Positions 47,049 through 59,016 are shown, counted from the stretch's first letter. The stretch is 64,000 bases of DNA from Nageia nagi (GCA_050084985.1 JBITNC010000002.1:22568001-22632000); one strand, 5' to 3'. Numbers and translations: made by a program. Notes: generated from the letters alone by a model not told the origin.

Positions 47049-48660
47049 CCATCATGTTCACTTATGTATGAAACCCTAAGAGAGATTTAACTCATTTGTT
47101 AGTCATCATGGATATGACCATTTTCCAAGGTCTTTGTGTTGATCTTCCCCAAGAAGTTCTTTATCAACGTATTCAAGGTCGAGTCATACAACATGCTTGC
47201 ATTATGCTACAGACTACTTTGTGATAGAACCTGATTCACATACAGAGTCATCGAAGTCTCCTTCGATGGGCCATCTACGTTATCCATCATTTGGAGGATG
47301 CCAAGAAGTTATGCATCATAATCATACTTATTTTTCATCCAAACTAGACATGGAAGATCATCCTTTACTATTCTTGGATACCTTTTATTTTCCATTTTCT
47401 ACACTATGTAGGTCCTACCATGCTGCATCCTCATGAGTACTATCACCCCTATACCATTACGTTTACTGTATGGAAATGAGATCTTCATTAGGAGTCCACT
47501 TATATTTCATAACTAACTCGAGAAAGGGATCAATGGGTGTACTACCCATTTTTTGACATCAAGTGTCATTTCTCCTCGATCACTTGTGCTACTTTGTTTA
47601 ATATACCTAGTTCACCTATCACAGATCTTGAGAGTTTTAACTCTAACTCTCTTGATCATGCCAAAGATTATACTTAGTTTGGCTATCCACTTGGGCATGT
47701 GAGTGGAACTTTACAGAATTAATAGATATTATTTTGGATTCAATCTTGTACCAAATTGTTTATTGGATAAATTACCAAATTCGCAAGATAAGCAAAAAAA
47801 AAACTCAAATACAATAATTTCAATTTAAGGACATATTAAACAATGATGCACATAAAATGCAATATAGGCAATGCTTATTTGTATAAGTGTAATGTATGAA
47901 TTCATAGTTAGTGCTAAATTTTGCAAGCAAAGATTAGTCAACAAAGGATTAGTGCACAAAATACTTAATTTTGAAGTATACATATTTTTGCACAAGTTCA
48001 TTTCATACTTTGCATAAGGATAAATACTCAACATGCATTCGTGCATATTAAAAAAATAAGTTCTAAGCATTAACTTAAAAAAATTAAGCATAAGCAAGAA
48101 GCATGCATTAATCTAACTTTAAAAGGTTAAGTATAAATCATGCATTATTTACTTAAGTTGCATAAATCATTCTTGCATATGTAAATTGCATACATTATTC
48201 CAACTGAAGTACTAAGCATGCATGATTCCAATTGATATACTAAACATGCATTTAACTTAAAAATTTTAAGTTCTAAGCATAAACTTAAAAATTTAAGTCT
48301 TTAAGCATGCATTAAAAAAATTAAGCTTTAACACAAATGCAGTATTCACATAACTTGCATAAAAAGGGTATCATAACTTAAGTAATAATCATGAATTACT
48401 TCAACTTAAAATTAAGTTCTAAGTATGCATTATGAGCTTAAAAATTAAGTTCTAAGCATGTCTTTAAAAAAATTAAGTGATCTAAGAAATTCAAAGTAAT
48501 AGACATTCCATACTTTGACATAAAAATAAACATTTAAAAAATAGACATGCAAATTGTGATAAGGATCTAAAAATTAAGTAAAATACTCATAAGCTTTTTC
48601 CCTTTTTTACTTAAAAACAAAATCTCTTAAAAACAATGTGAGTAAAACATACATGTGACT
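47049..48660. other. element H interior: unrecognised coding-like tract, then AT-rich leader
   Basis: 47049-47740 translates on the plus strand with scattered stops (open part 47197-47436, EPDSHTESSKSPSMGHLRY); no family recognised. 47780-48660 is very AT-rich with repeated AAGCATGCATTA/ACTTAAAATTTTAAGT words, similar in style to the leaders of A and C in their TTAAG/GCATG-rich parts. No gene seen. Confidence 0.4.
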
Positions 48661-48769
48661 CTCCCTAAGGTAATTTATGAGAGACAAAAAAAAATTGAGA
48701 ACAAAAGGAGTACATTGGTCAAAAGAGGAGGCAGGGAGAAACAAAAATAGAGGGGGTGTGTTAGAGGAA

Positions 48770-48836
48770 TGATGTCTGGCGGAATCAAACCTACGACCAT
48801 ATGCACTACCAGTGGAGCTAAGACAAGGCTACAGAG
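48770..48836 (-). repeat. tRNA-derived SINE-like head
   Basis: Minus strand carries a box A-like TAGCTCCACTGG (48809-48820) and a box B-like GGTTTGATTCC (48781-48791) at tRNA-like spacing, each one mismatch from the RNA polymerase III consensus. No full tRNA cloverleaf is apparent, so a SINE head or tRNA pseudogene is more likely than a tRNA gene. Confidence 0.5.
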
Positions 48837-48884
48837 GAGAAGAGGCCATTGGTAATAAATGTGGAGGGCGAACAGCTGAATCAG

Positions 48885-48995
48885 TAGGTTACCTGCTTCT
48901 ATTGCGGACTTCTCATTGGCCAAATAAGCTACAGATCCAAGCAACCCAACTGCAGCCTCATTGCAATTAGGAGTAAATATAGCTTCTTTTGAAGC
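48885..48995 (-). pseudogene. possible captured ARM-repeat-like fragment in element H leader
   Basis: Minus-strand open frame with CNEAAVGLLGSVAYLANEKS then AIEAG resembles one armadillo-type repeat. It is only about 35 residues, in H's sense orientation, directly abutting the LACS fragment on the other strand. Family call is tentative. Confidence 0.3.
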
Positions 48996-49002
48996 TATGC
49001 AA

Positions 49003-49560
49003 TACAACATTCCTACAAAGATGGGTCCTTTTCTTGTTGGCATCTTTGTTCCTCTATTTGTTACCTATGGGATAATGAATAGGAAGAAATGCAAGGTGCG
49101 TGGAGTGCCTGTTGAAGCTGGCGGCAAGCTTGGTTTAACGATGTGAAGTGCTCATTTTCCTTCTCCTATAGAAATGCCTTGGGAAGGTGCTTCAACTCTT
49201 ATAGATCTCTTGGAGCAATCATGTAAAAAAAAATGCACATGCTCGATTATTGGGAACAAGGAAGGTTGTCAGCAGAGAAACTGAAGTCAGCTCAAATGAA
49301 AGGACTTTAGAAAGGCAACATCTAGGAGCGTACGAGTGGTTAAGCTATGCCCTAGTATTTGAACGAATTAGTAACTTTGCTTTAGGCTTGGTACAACTTG
49401 GTCATGGAAGAGGCCAACAAGCTGCAAGTTTTGTCGAAACTCAAGCTGAATGGTTGATTGCCTTGCATAGTTGCTTCTGTCGCAACATCACTGTAGTTAC
49501 AATATATGCTTCTTTGGGGAAGGAAGTTCTTGCACACTCATTGAATAAGATAGAGGAATG
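49003..49560 (+). pseudogene. fragment of a long-chain acyl-CoA synthetase (LACS8/9-like) gene
   Basis: N-terminal part of a plant long-chain acyl-CoA synthetase, which activates fatty acids to acyl-CoA at the ER or plastid envelope. Readable in order: a hydrophobic segment GPFLVGIFVPLFVTYGIMNR, then RGVPVEAGGKLG (to a stop at 49144), PWEGASTLIDLLEQSCK (49172-49224), then after a frame change at about 49225 an open stretch with LLGTRKVVSRETEVSS, LGAYEWLSYALVFE, ADTQAEW-like VETQAEWLIALHSCF and RNITVVTIYASLGKEVLAHS. Homology stops at HSLN (about 49545). The AMP-binding motif TSGSTGLPK is not included. No intron is visible in the fragment. It lies in element H's leader, antisense to H. Confidence 0.85.
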
Positions 49561-49729
49561 GATGACAGTAGGTGCCAAATACAATACCTTGTTTCCAAAT
49601 ACAGAGAGCGTGCATAGACATAGAAGGCACAAAGAAAGGCCTAAGGGTGCAGCCAACCAATGCATTAGAAAGACAAAATGGTCATTAACAGGACCAAAAA
49701 TAATTTTGTGTGCTCATAGTTGAAACAGT

Positions 49730-50408
49730 CATGATCGAAAATGTGTGCTCAGTGGAAAGGGAAAGGAGGGAAGCACCAGCAGAGGGGTCAACCTAAGAAG
49801 CACTATGCACAGGAGTCGGTTGGGGAGCGACGGATAGTGGACCCCCTTTTTTTTTATAGTTGTGATTTGTAAAACAAAGTGTTAATATAATATAATTTGT
49901 AATACAAGAATAGCAGATGTTTGTTTAAAAACATAGTGCATTTAACATCAATGAAAAAAATAAACAACTTGAGTATTTAGCACCATACAAACTTGTAATA
50001 TGTGAGCATTCTTATTGTATTTAATGTCTTCAATAAAAAATTTAGCATTAGTTAAAAAACATAAATTGTAAAATAGGCAAAAAAAATATTCATAACATAA
50101 ACTGAAACATGTTAGTCTCAAAATCATTAGAATCTAACTTTATAACATGTGTTACATTTAGCAAACAAGCAATACTACTAACATGTCACTAAGGTAATAA
50201 TTTTACCTTAAATTTGAGCCCATTACTCTCAAATAAAGCATGTGAGTATAAACATCAAAATTCAACTTCAAAAATAAGAAATTGGAATGGACTAACCATT
50301 TAAGTTTCACATAAAACTTGAAATAAGATAAGAGTTTAGATATACTTTAATTTGAGGTGAGTTACCTCAAATTTCCAAGTTTGAGTTTGGAAGAGATCCC
50401 ACAAGGAA
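49730..50408 (-). other. element H leader, PBS-proximal part
   Basis: AT-rich non-coding sequence between the PBS and the captured fragments. At 49836-49852 a GGGGG tract following a run of A (minus strand) marks the edge of the inserted gene material, as in A and C. Confidence 0.6.
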
Positions 50409-50420
50409 GCTCTAATACCA
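50409..50420 (-). promoter_or_regulatory. primer binding site of element H
   Basis: TGGTATTAGAGC on the minus strand, one change from the tRNA-Met site, two bases from the LTR. Confidence 0.85.
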
Positions 50421-50422
50421 TT

Positions 50423-51008
50423 TGATAGAATTGAAGGATTCCATAACCCAAGAACACTTGTAGGACCTTCATCAAATATAGCAATCAATCATTCTAAACT
50501 AAGAACTCAAGAAGCATTCTCACATAGTAACACAAGATGTATAGTGGTTCCTCCATCACATGGAGTACTCCACTTTAAGTCTCCCTTTCACTATACTCTC
50601 AAACAATGTACACTCATATGGATCTCAACCATGACTCTCCTTAGCATGAAGCATAGCTTGTATGCTTAAGACCTTACTAACTAAGATCTATACTAACAAC
50701 TTCCCATCTTCATCTTCTTACAAATCTTCACAAAATGAGCTCTTTTTATAAGATTCAAAACTAACCTTAAGTAGTTAACTAACCTAACCACAATAGGTTA
50801 GTTAACCCTAAGTTACAATATAGAATTACATTAAATTGTTAGTGGAGACGCTATTCCACCTAACAATATTATTTTAAGTTGGGTGGAAAATATTATTCCA
50901 CCCACCATGCATGAACCTTATTATCACCTAATAACCAAATTTAAGTGATTATTAATACGCTAAGCATATTAATTACACAATGCCCTAAATAACATTATAA
51001 TTCTAACA
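50423..51008 (-). repeat. 5' LTR of element H
   Basis: 586 bp; pairs with 37308-37893. TSD ACACT follows at 51009-51013. Confidence 0.9.
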
Positions 51009-51013
51009 ACACT

Positions 51014-53439
51014 CATATCGAGTATCATAAGGAGTAAGGTTTGAACACCATAATGCCAAAAGATGAAGATATGCAAGAATGGTTCTTGAAAACCAGTGGT
51101 GTGGGCATTGTTGGAATGCCACTTTGTACACTTGGTACAATCAATAAATGTTCTATTCAAGGGGGAGTACTTAGTTATTTGAAGACAAAAGAATTAAACA
51201 TGGAGAACCTACCTAGCCAAGAAGAACATGAGTGCTCAAATCAAATTTGTAAAATTTTGAATTTTTTTATTCAAAACTGGAAGAGAAGACAGAGGAGAAA
51301 AATCATGTCGATTTTCTAGTTTGTGAAGTTGAATGACTCTTGGAATAATTTCATTCAACATCAAAAGCAGAATGTTGGAAATTGGACTTCGACATTATCC
51401 TAAATCAACCTCAAAATGAAGATCATTAGGTTTTTATCTCGAATAGTGCAATCATATTTAGGATCATAGGCATTTCAAGAAGATCATAGGCATCTTTCTT
51501 GGATCACATGTGATTAGAATTAGATAGCAAATATTAGAAAATAACTTCTACAGAACCAATTGATCGATTGTGGGTATTTGATAACACGATTGTATGTGAC
51601 CGATTCAATCGTAAGCGTTAGACTTCATGATTGCGTGTGATCAACTGTATTTCTATTATAAGATAAAATTAGCATTTTAGACATCTTGTTGACTTTGGTG
51701 TGATCTGTTTCAAGTTTGTTAGTTGTGTGGCTTCTGTGTATACCTACAAGAATAATGTTGGTTAACCTCTAAGATTGTTTGCTAATTATTTCCTAAATCT
51801 ATATAAACTTGTAGAGTTATAGAGCATAACAATAAGGAGAGTAGAGCAGTGTAGATTTCTCATAAAGAGAAACTCCATGATTGTAAGCTCCAAGAGACCA
51901 CAATAACAAAGTGTACTACATTGGAATATTGTAAGATGTTTATTATCAATACAAATATGTGTATTGCTTCATATGCATTATAGATTGATTTGTTAAACTC
52001 CATTATTAATTGTTGGTTCTTCCATATGAATGTTTGATTAAACTCAAATCAATATTTCATTTGATCCTAGGTTGCATATTCAACTCATTGCTTCTGTTGT
52101 ATCGTTGTTGTTGATTTATTGTGAGTTGAATCATTTGGGGAACTTGTTAAGTTCCTCACATATTGAATCCTTTGATATTCTTCACCTTCTACTTGAGCTA
52201 TTAACAAAAGGATCGTGAAAGAAATCTACTTGACTTATCTAAAGAGAGCTTGAATTGAACTAGGAAAATCACTTTCACCAAATCTCTTGCATTATTTTCA
52301 AGTTTACATGAAACTAAAGAATGGTGCTATTATCATCCTTGATTACATCAAACTACCTATATCACTTTTTTTTTTCCTCTTGGCCAAATAAGGGTTTTCT
52401 CACAGTAGCTCCATATCGAAATAGAGCACCATACCCCTAGAGACTATGTATGCAAACTATGTGGCATAAAACTTGAGATTGAAGAGCATTTCATATTCAT
52501 TTGCCCTATGTACTATAAAATTTAAGGTCGGGGTCATTGCTTATTTAGAGGTGCTCACACTTTGAAATTGTGAATGAATTACAAAGACAAAAAATATGTC
52601 ACACTCTATATTAAAGAAGCCATTCACCTCGAATAGAAAGTGATAGCTGATAGATCCAACAACAAAACGAGTTCAAAAAATCCTAATACATCCCTAGCGT
52701 ATTTTTGAAGATGCCTCAAAATATGTGTTCCATATCAAGGATGCCAAAAAATTATGAAAAATTTCTACAACATCCCCAAATATATCACTAAGATGCCTTA
52801 GCAATTACTATTCATAATGGGCATGTCAAAAAAACATATCAAAAACATCCTCAAAATGTCAAGAAAGAAAGGGGTCATTTCAAACATTCTAGAAGACATC
52901 CTTAAAAATTCCATGGCCTCAAAACATCCCTAGGAATCAAGATAAACCTTGATAGACATATCTTATGAATTCTTACTCTTTAGTATCGAAAGTTCGTATA
53001 GATTCTCACTTTAAGAATTAATCAAATGAATCTTATTTAATGATTTATAAATATTTCAAGTTTAAGCGTACCATAAATTCTTACTATTATAATAATAATA
53101 ATAATGATAATGATGATAAAAGTTCTAAAAATATTGAACAACAAAGTTAGCTATTTTACAATTTATTTTTATATATACCTTGTTTCTTTTCCATTTTTTA
53201 GTCCATTCACTTCGTGTGTTTGTATGGTAAAATCCAAGATTTCAAGAAAAAAACATCCAGTCTTTAAGATCTCAAAATGGTATTTCCAAACCTCTATGTT
53301 TAGAATACCTTTCACTTCCCAGGTTTTAGTGATTATTTTGACATTTAAGGATTAGAGTATCCCCAAAACCCTACTCCCTTCAAGGGGACTTTTTCAAATA
53401 AAAATTATATTCAAATACCAAGAACAGGATCCGATTAAA
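51014..53439. other. intergenic tract, old repeat debris
   Basis: 51041-51319 is an open frame with an integrase/pol-like flavour at best (MPLCTLGTINKCS) that I cannot classify. 51373-52160 looks somewhat LTR-like (TGTTGGAAATTGG start, TATATAAACTT near 51800, TTCCTCACA end resembling the F1 LTR end) but has no matching duplication or partner. 52161-53439 shows nothing recognisable. Confidence 0.35.
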
Positions 53440-54205
53440 ATAAGGGTTGTGCATCCAAGTTTTTGGCCACTGTGAAGAAACCTTAATAATATGCTTTTGC
53501 AAATGTCACATGAATAGAAACCCTTCTGATTAATATTGTATGGCTGTCTTTCAAAAAATTGTTAACATGTTTAACAGATTTGCTTGTGGTCATTTCAAGA
53601 ATGGTTCATTGAAGCATACACTCCTTCAAGATGTAAGTTTAATGGGCAACATAGTATATCAGAAATTATGTTATGGTTTCATAAGGAAGGTGCTAGATCC
53701 TTCTGCAGACCAAAACAGGTCTATATTTCTGTCATGTGGAATGAAATTATAAACATTTGATCCCCAGATAAAATAAATACTCCCAAAAACTACCCTTTTT
53801 GAACATTCAAATATATGTATGGTTGGATAGAGAGAAGAAAATAATGTTGCTTAAAATTATGGGCAGATGTATTCCTGTTTGAATTGGTTCACAACTTCAT
53901 TTCTGTAACTTGTCTTCATTATCCGTTATCCACAGCAGAATCAAATAGCGTGGGACAAAAATATCAAAACAAATACACACCTTAAAGAGTGGGTTTAACA
54001 ATTGCCTAACCTACGTTTCCTTTTATGTTACACAAGGTCGACTTGAGGAGAACATAATCTTGTCAATCATCCGAAGGAAAAAGAGGCTGATTTTGAATCA
54101 AAACACACTCATGCTAGAATGCCTTTTCAATTATTTCACAATTATCAACATTTAGGGAATATCTGTGCATTTTTTGATATTCCATATGAACAAATATCAA
54201 TACAA
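53440..54205. other. probable 3' flank/UTR of the TBC gene
   Basis: Immediately downstream (minus strand) of the RabGAP stop codon. A 70-codon open frame on the opposite strand (53540-53752) has no recognisable similarity. No clear AATAAA was seen close to the stop. Confidence 0.4.
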
Positions 54206-56188
54206 CTAACAGTTTTCTTTCAATTCATCTGCAACGCGCAAAAGGTGGTTAATATCAACTGGTGGATAATGTTGAAGTAACTTCAGATTTAATGTAAAAT
54301 CACCACCCAATAAGCGACTTCTCACACAAATTAGCATAGCACAGCATATGCGAAGCAAGATCTCCTGCAAGAAAAGAGTAGAAGGTTACCAGTCATCAGA
54401 AAGCATGCAAAAATGTACCAAGTATGCATAAGAGATTAAAAGAATCAACTTGAGCTAAAACAAAGGCAATAATTGCTGTTATGTGTTGAGAGCTTGAGAG
54501 AAGCTAACACACGTTTCATGACTCTCGGAAATTTGATTTCGTTTACTGGGTATTTATTCTCTTAACGTTGTATACAACTCCCACAATAACTATACCTAAT
54601 GAAATACTCCACCTTTCAGCTAGTAGCGACTTACCGAAGGCCCGGAAGGATTGCTTAGAAGTGAGTCCCAAATCCGTAAACAATCATGGAATCTAAACTC
54701 TTGGGTCAAGAGAAGGGTTATCCACCTGAAGGCATAGAAAAGAGGATTCACCTGCACAATACAAGCAAGAACAACAATGATCATTAATTGACTTTCCACA
54801 AACTTTTGTGTTGGATACATGTAAAATGATTACTCAATAAAAATAATATTGTCACAGAAATGAGAAATTTGGTTCTGAAAACTCAAAAGACTAATTTTAA
54901 AGATGCATCAAACTTCATCTAAAAGCAATTGTCATTGTGTCAACCAATTATAATTTGTACACATCTCATGAATAGGTCCATGATTCACCATTGATTTCAA
55001 GCTTAAGCTTTGACTGCTTAGAAGGATTCCACTCTGGTCTATCACAACATAATGATGTGCGAATAAAAAAGAATGATGCTGGTTATAACTCCCATGCTAA
55101 GACAGTTTGGATTTAGAAATGAACCAATTGCTGAAACAGAACTCAAGGAAGCAGAGCTAAGACTAACTTTGTACGTATTAAGGATTTAAGAAAAATGGAG
55201 GGTGCCAAAATAATATTTTTCTCCAAGCACTAAAGGTTGATGTGAAAAAAGTAGGTGACAAGCAAAGAAGATCTCACTCCACTTAATTAAATAAATAATC
55301 ACAGGCTTTAATAGAATTTTATCGAAAATTTTAGTTAATTTGAAGCAGAAGCTGCAATGGCATGATAGAACTTAGTCAACCTCGAATGAGAAAGTATTTT
55401 TCTTGTTAAGAGCTAGAATCAATAGCTGATCAGTTGAATTCAAATTAAGCAATCAGGGCAATACGTAGCAGCCTCAATAAACGTGTGTTAAAGGAAGTCT
55501 TTTTGTTTTCATCGGGTGGTTTATAATGAGAGTGACACACATCTGCCAGGATCTCTAGAATTTCTCGAGTCCAGGAGTGCTATAGATGATCAGATCAGTT
55601 ACTATTTTCAGTAGATTTCAATAAGTTATGCTATTTTCCCTTCATGTTTCATAATGTTGCTTTTGTGAATTATATTCAAGCATTCATTCGACACATTTTG
55701 CCCTTTGTGAATCTGCTCACTGGTTTGCAATGAGTCCCAATTAGCGTTTTTAATTTTTTATCCAGGGTTGTGCAAATGTTTACTCTATTGTTTGTTATCA
55801 TGGTTATCCAAAAATCTTCTGTTATCTTGCAATTATTGTTTGCAATCTCCAACCAAATTCTTTCCTGGGTGCTTGTGAAAATTACGATTGAGTTATGCAA
55901 CATAGAAAATATTAATGCAGATTAGTTTCAATATAAACGTTAGAATTCTCAACTTTTCTACTTTACAAATTAAACTAAAAAGTTTATTATTTTTCTTCAA
56001 CTCAATACCTTGTTTGTAGCATCGAGATGGCGCCACAACTCTTCATCATGTTTTTTCAAAAGTTCCATCATCCGTACCATTGTAGAACGGATGCCTACAG
56101 AGGTATTGTCCAATTTCTGACAGAAATGATCCAAAAAATTACTCAGCAGCTCCACAAAACAATGAAAAGCATCTGCTTCTGCATTGCC
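54206..56188 (-). CDS. TBC-domain RabGAP (TBC1D13/GYP1-like), last three coding exons
   Basis: Exons on the minus strand are 56188-56009, 54751-54635 and 54364-54206, with AG acceptors (TGTGCAG, TGTGCAG, CTTGCAG) and GT donors (GTATTG, GTAAGT) and continuous phase. The reading is GNAEADAFHCFVELLSNFLD..LDNTSVGIRST..HDEELWRHLDATNK, then VNPLFYAFRWITLLLTQEF..RIWDSLLSNPSGPS, then EILLRICCAMLICVRSRLLG..LKLLQHYPPVDINHLLRVAD and a TAG stop at 54208-54206. This is the C-terminal half of the TBC domain of plant TBC1D13-type proteins, which stimulate GTP hydrolysis by Rab GTPases in membrane traffic. The exons encode 151 residues with no stops, so the gene looks alive. The catalytic Arg and Gln fingers lie in earlier exons, which are not found up to 64000; the preceding intron must be long (over 7.8 kb) and filled with transposons, or the gene is 5'-truncated. 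Confidence 0.9.
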
Positions 56189-57260
56189 CTGCACAGTAGG
56201 CCAAACGATTGTAACCAGAATGTTAATTATTCTTGAGATCTATATCTAGTTATTTCAATTCATGAATGGATGATCTGATTGTATATGCTTTTTTAAATGT
56301 TAGATGAATAAAGTAATATACTGCACGATAGTTATTGCCCCAATTTATGACGCAAGTGTCAATTTGTTTAGTGGCATAATCACTAGCAAGTTAATTATAG
56401 GAAATAAGTAATAAGCATCATATATTTCAGATAGTAACAGAAATGTACCCATCAATGGGTCCTTGGTTGAACAGTCGAGACATTTTAGTAACAAAGCCAA
56501 AACAATGTTACAAACCACAGTAGCACTTTATGGTGATGATGTTAGATCTTACTGGTAATATCAGAGATGCCACAAAAGGCTAGTGGTGATGTGGCCATTG
56601 GTTGTGATGATAAGATGTTTTAGTACCAAGGCTGAACGCATGTACCGAACCCAGTAGCATTTCAGGATGATGATGTTGGATATTAATGGTATCATGAGAG
56701 ATGCTATCAAGGTTAGTGGTGCCATTGGTTGTGATGGTCTTGGCATGGATAGTAGCGATTAAAGGATTGATCACTTCAAAGACAAATGATTATACATTTT
56801 GAGGTCTGATCACTTCAAAGAGGTTTGGAAAATTGAGAAAGTCTATGCACTCCATGAGAACTGGAAAACTTAGAAGTGGATCTTATATGTGGAGATGCAG
56901 ATTGTATGCAAAGCATTATGGTGTGACCAATGTTTGATGTGCTAAGCCTGTTTTCTAATTAAATAAATTTTCCATTCAAATGCCAATATTGTCTTTGTCC
57001 TTTGTTTTTTAGCTACATTATTTGATTACTAAATGTTTTTTAGCTACATTATTTGATTACTAAAAGTTTCTTTTGTGGATCTACAATTCTGAAGGTCAAT
57101 TTAGTGGATGAGTTAAACCAAAGTTGTAAACAATCAAGTTAAAGAATCTAACAACAAGACTGACATTGGTATCAAAGCCAAGTCGGTTGGCTCAGGTTGG
57201 TGTGAGGAATCTGCATTTCTAATCACTTACAGATTTGGAAAATACTCTTCTTCTTTCTTG
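56189..57260. other. probable intron of the TBC gene with a tandem duplication
   Basis: No coding sequence. About 56480-56590 and 56625-56745 are imperfect tandem copies (TTTTAGTA.CAA.GC.., GATGATGTTGGAT..., GGTAT.A..AGAGATGC). 56999-57062 repeats TTTTTAGCTACATTATTTGA twice. Confidence 0.6.
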
Positions 57261-57269
57261 CTGCAAGTG

Positions 57270-58690
57270 CCATGGCTGAACACAAAGGCAACTCAAGCCA
57301 CCTTCATCTTCCTGAATTTAACGGAGAAGATTAAGACTATTGAAGAACAAAAATGAAAATCCTCATAAACTCCAAAAGCTGTGAAAACCTGTGACCACCA
57401 AGTTTGAACCTCCTGCTGATTTGAGTGAGCGTAGCAAAAATAAGACACAGCTCATGGACAAGTAGAAACAAAGGAATTTTGATATTTTTCATCACATACT
57501 GTCAGCTTCGGATAAGACAGTTTTTCCTCTTATGGCAACCATGGGAATAGCTGCAGAAGCTTGAAAAGCTCTTACAGATAACAATGTGGGTTTAATCGCC
57601 TAATGAAGACTATTAGACTCCAGAATGCCCAAGAGGGTGTTTGCAAATCTGAAGATGTTGGAGGATGACAGAGCTGAAGATTTCTACATGAGAGTAAAAG
57701 ATGTTGTGAATAAAATGGTTGTTAATGGTGAGAAAGTAGATGATGTTATCATATGCAAGAAAATGCTGAGATCTTTTCTCCCTAAGATTCTACCTCTCAC
57801 AACCATGGTCAAACGCACCTAGGATTTCAAGACTTTGAATTTTTATGCACTTTGATAGTACTCTTGCCTTTTGAAGATGGCTTGATAGGAGGTGAAAATA
57901 TAGTGGAGAAAGAACTTGCTTCAAGGGAAAATGTTTTAAAAAAAACGAGGTTGGTTCTAGCTCCAAAGGCAAGGAAAAAAGCCAGGATGGAGCTAGTGAG
58001 TTCAAGGGAAAATGAAAGATTTCTTACGCCATACTGCAAAAAGCCAAACCATTTTGCTCATGAATGCAGAAAAAAGTTAATGATTTGAAAGATAAAGGCA
58101 AAGAAAGAATAAAGAGGGGAGTTTCAAAGCCAACTTTGTTGAAAGAAAAGAAAATGATACTGGAGATTTCATGTTTTTGTCTTTTGCAAGGCACGATGAT
58201 CATGATGATGCTGAGGATCTCATAGGAATAAAATTTAGCTTGATGATGAGTATCTCATGGGATAAGAATTATTTTTCTTACGGTTGATAAATCTGAAAAT
58301 ATCTCACAAGATATGGTATGTTACCCAGGCTGTTCAAACCATGTGATTGGGAAGAGAGAGCTGTTCAACAATCTGATGCTAGTCATAAAAGCAAATTCAA
58401 GATTGGTGGTAAGATGGCACTAAATGTAGCCAAGAAGGGGGTCATAAAAGTGGATACAAAGCGAAGAAAGAAGAAAATTGCAGATACATATTAAGCTCCC
58501 AATATGAGATATAATTCGGTTAGTGTAGGACAGCTAGCTAAGCATGAATATGATAATGATCTTAAGAAAGTTCATTTTGTCATGATGAAGAATAATATAA
58601 AAGTGTTAAAGGTTCCAATGGGTAAGTGCGATACTTTTCCTTTGAGGCTAGAGAATCATGCGGCTGGTTTATGCCAAGTTCAATAGAAGA
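57270..58690 (+). pseudogene. third copia family (G): gag-protease remnant
   Basis: Plus strand: MAEHKGNSSHLHLPEFNGED.DY start (57272), PPADLSERSKNKTQLMDK and SASDKTVFPLMATMGIAAEA (gag helices), then NLKMLEDDRAEDFYMRVKDV..KMLRSFLPK (57625-57820), a zinc knuckle with one missing Cys (YCKKPNHFAHEC, about 58040), a protease remnant PGCSNHVIGKRELFNN (about 58325-58375, DSG changed) and the pre-integrase MRYNSVSVGQLAKHEYD (58504). Many stops and frameshifts. Integrase, RT and RNase H are not present, and no LTR is found. It probably lies within an intron of the TBC gene. Confidence 0.8.
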
Positions 58691-59016
58691 CCATAGTTGT
58701 GGGTGGTGTTGTGATTAAAATACAACATGTCCCAAAATCCAGCGATTTTGGGGACCCTCAAACACACTATTGTATATACTTCATTTTATAGTCGTCTCGG
58801 CCTACCCAAATTGCATCGTCAAGACCCAGATTCATGGACTGCTCCTCATAGTTCATAGCCTCTCCCTTCATTAGAGTTAGTCATGATAAAATAGAAATTG
58901 CAAAATCCTTAAAATGGCTAAGTCTAGAAAGGGTAAAAGTTGAACCTAGGTGAATTAGGAAGTCTAAGTCGAACCGAAAGCTGATCAAGTCAAACTAGGC
59001 ATTCCCAAGGGTTGGT
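58691..59016 (+). other. spacer with LTR-start-like hairpin
   Basis: 58729 begins TGTCCCAAAATCCAGC followed by GATTTTGGGGA, a 9-bp perfect hairpin of a type that often starts plant Ty3 LTRs. It may be the left edge of the element that includes the hairpin array; no partner was found. Confidence 0.3.

Larger units (their letters stand above)
37308..51008 (-). mobile_element. Element H: third copia family, gag-pol mostly lost, heavily rearranged
   Basis: LTRs at 37308-37893 and 50423-51008 (minus strand) are flanked by the perfect 5-bp duplication ACACT (37303-37307, 51009-51013). PBS TGGTATTAGAGC (50409-50420, minus) and polypurine tract (37894-37907) confirm orientation. Between them only a stem-loop array and the last codons of RNase H remain from the original 3' half; the rest is block Y2 bracketed by X1/X2, plus a leader with captured gene fragments. 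The leftmost LTR end has mutated from TGAT to TTAT. LTR copies differ visibly more than those of A. Confidence 0.88.

Noticed and set aside
51373-52160. Solo LTR
   Set aside because: Start and end look LTR-like and there is a TATA-like box, but flanking 5-bp sequences do not match and no partner exists in the window. Left as an uncertain note.
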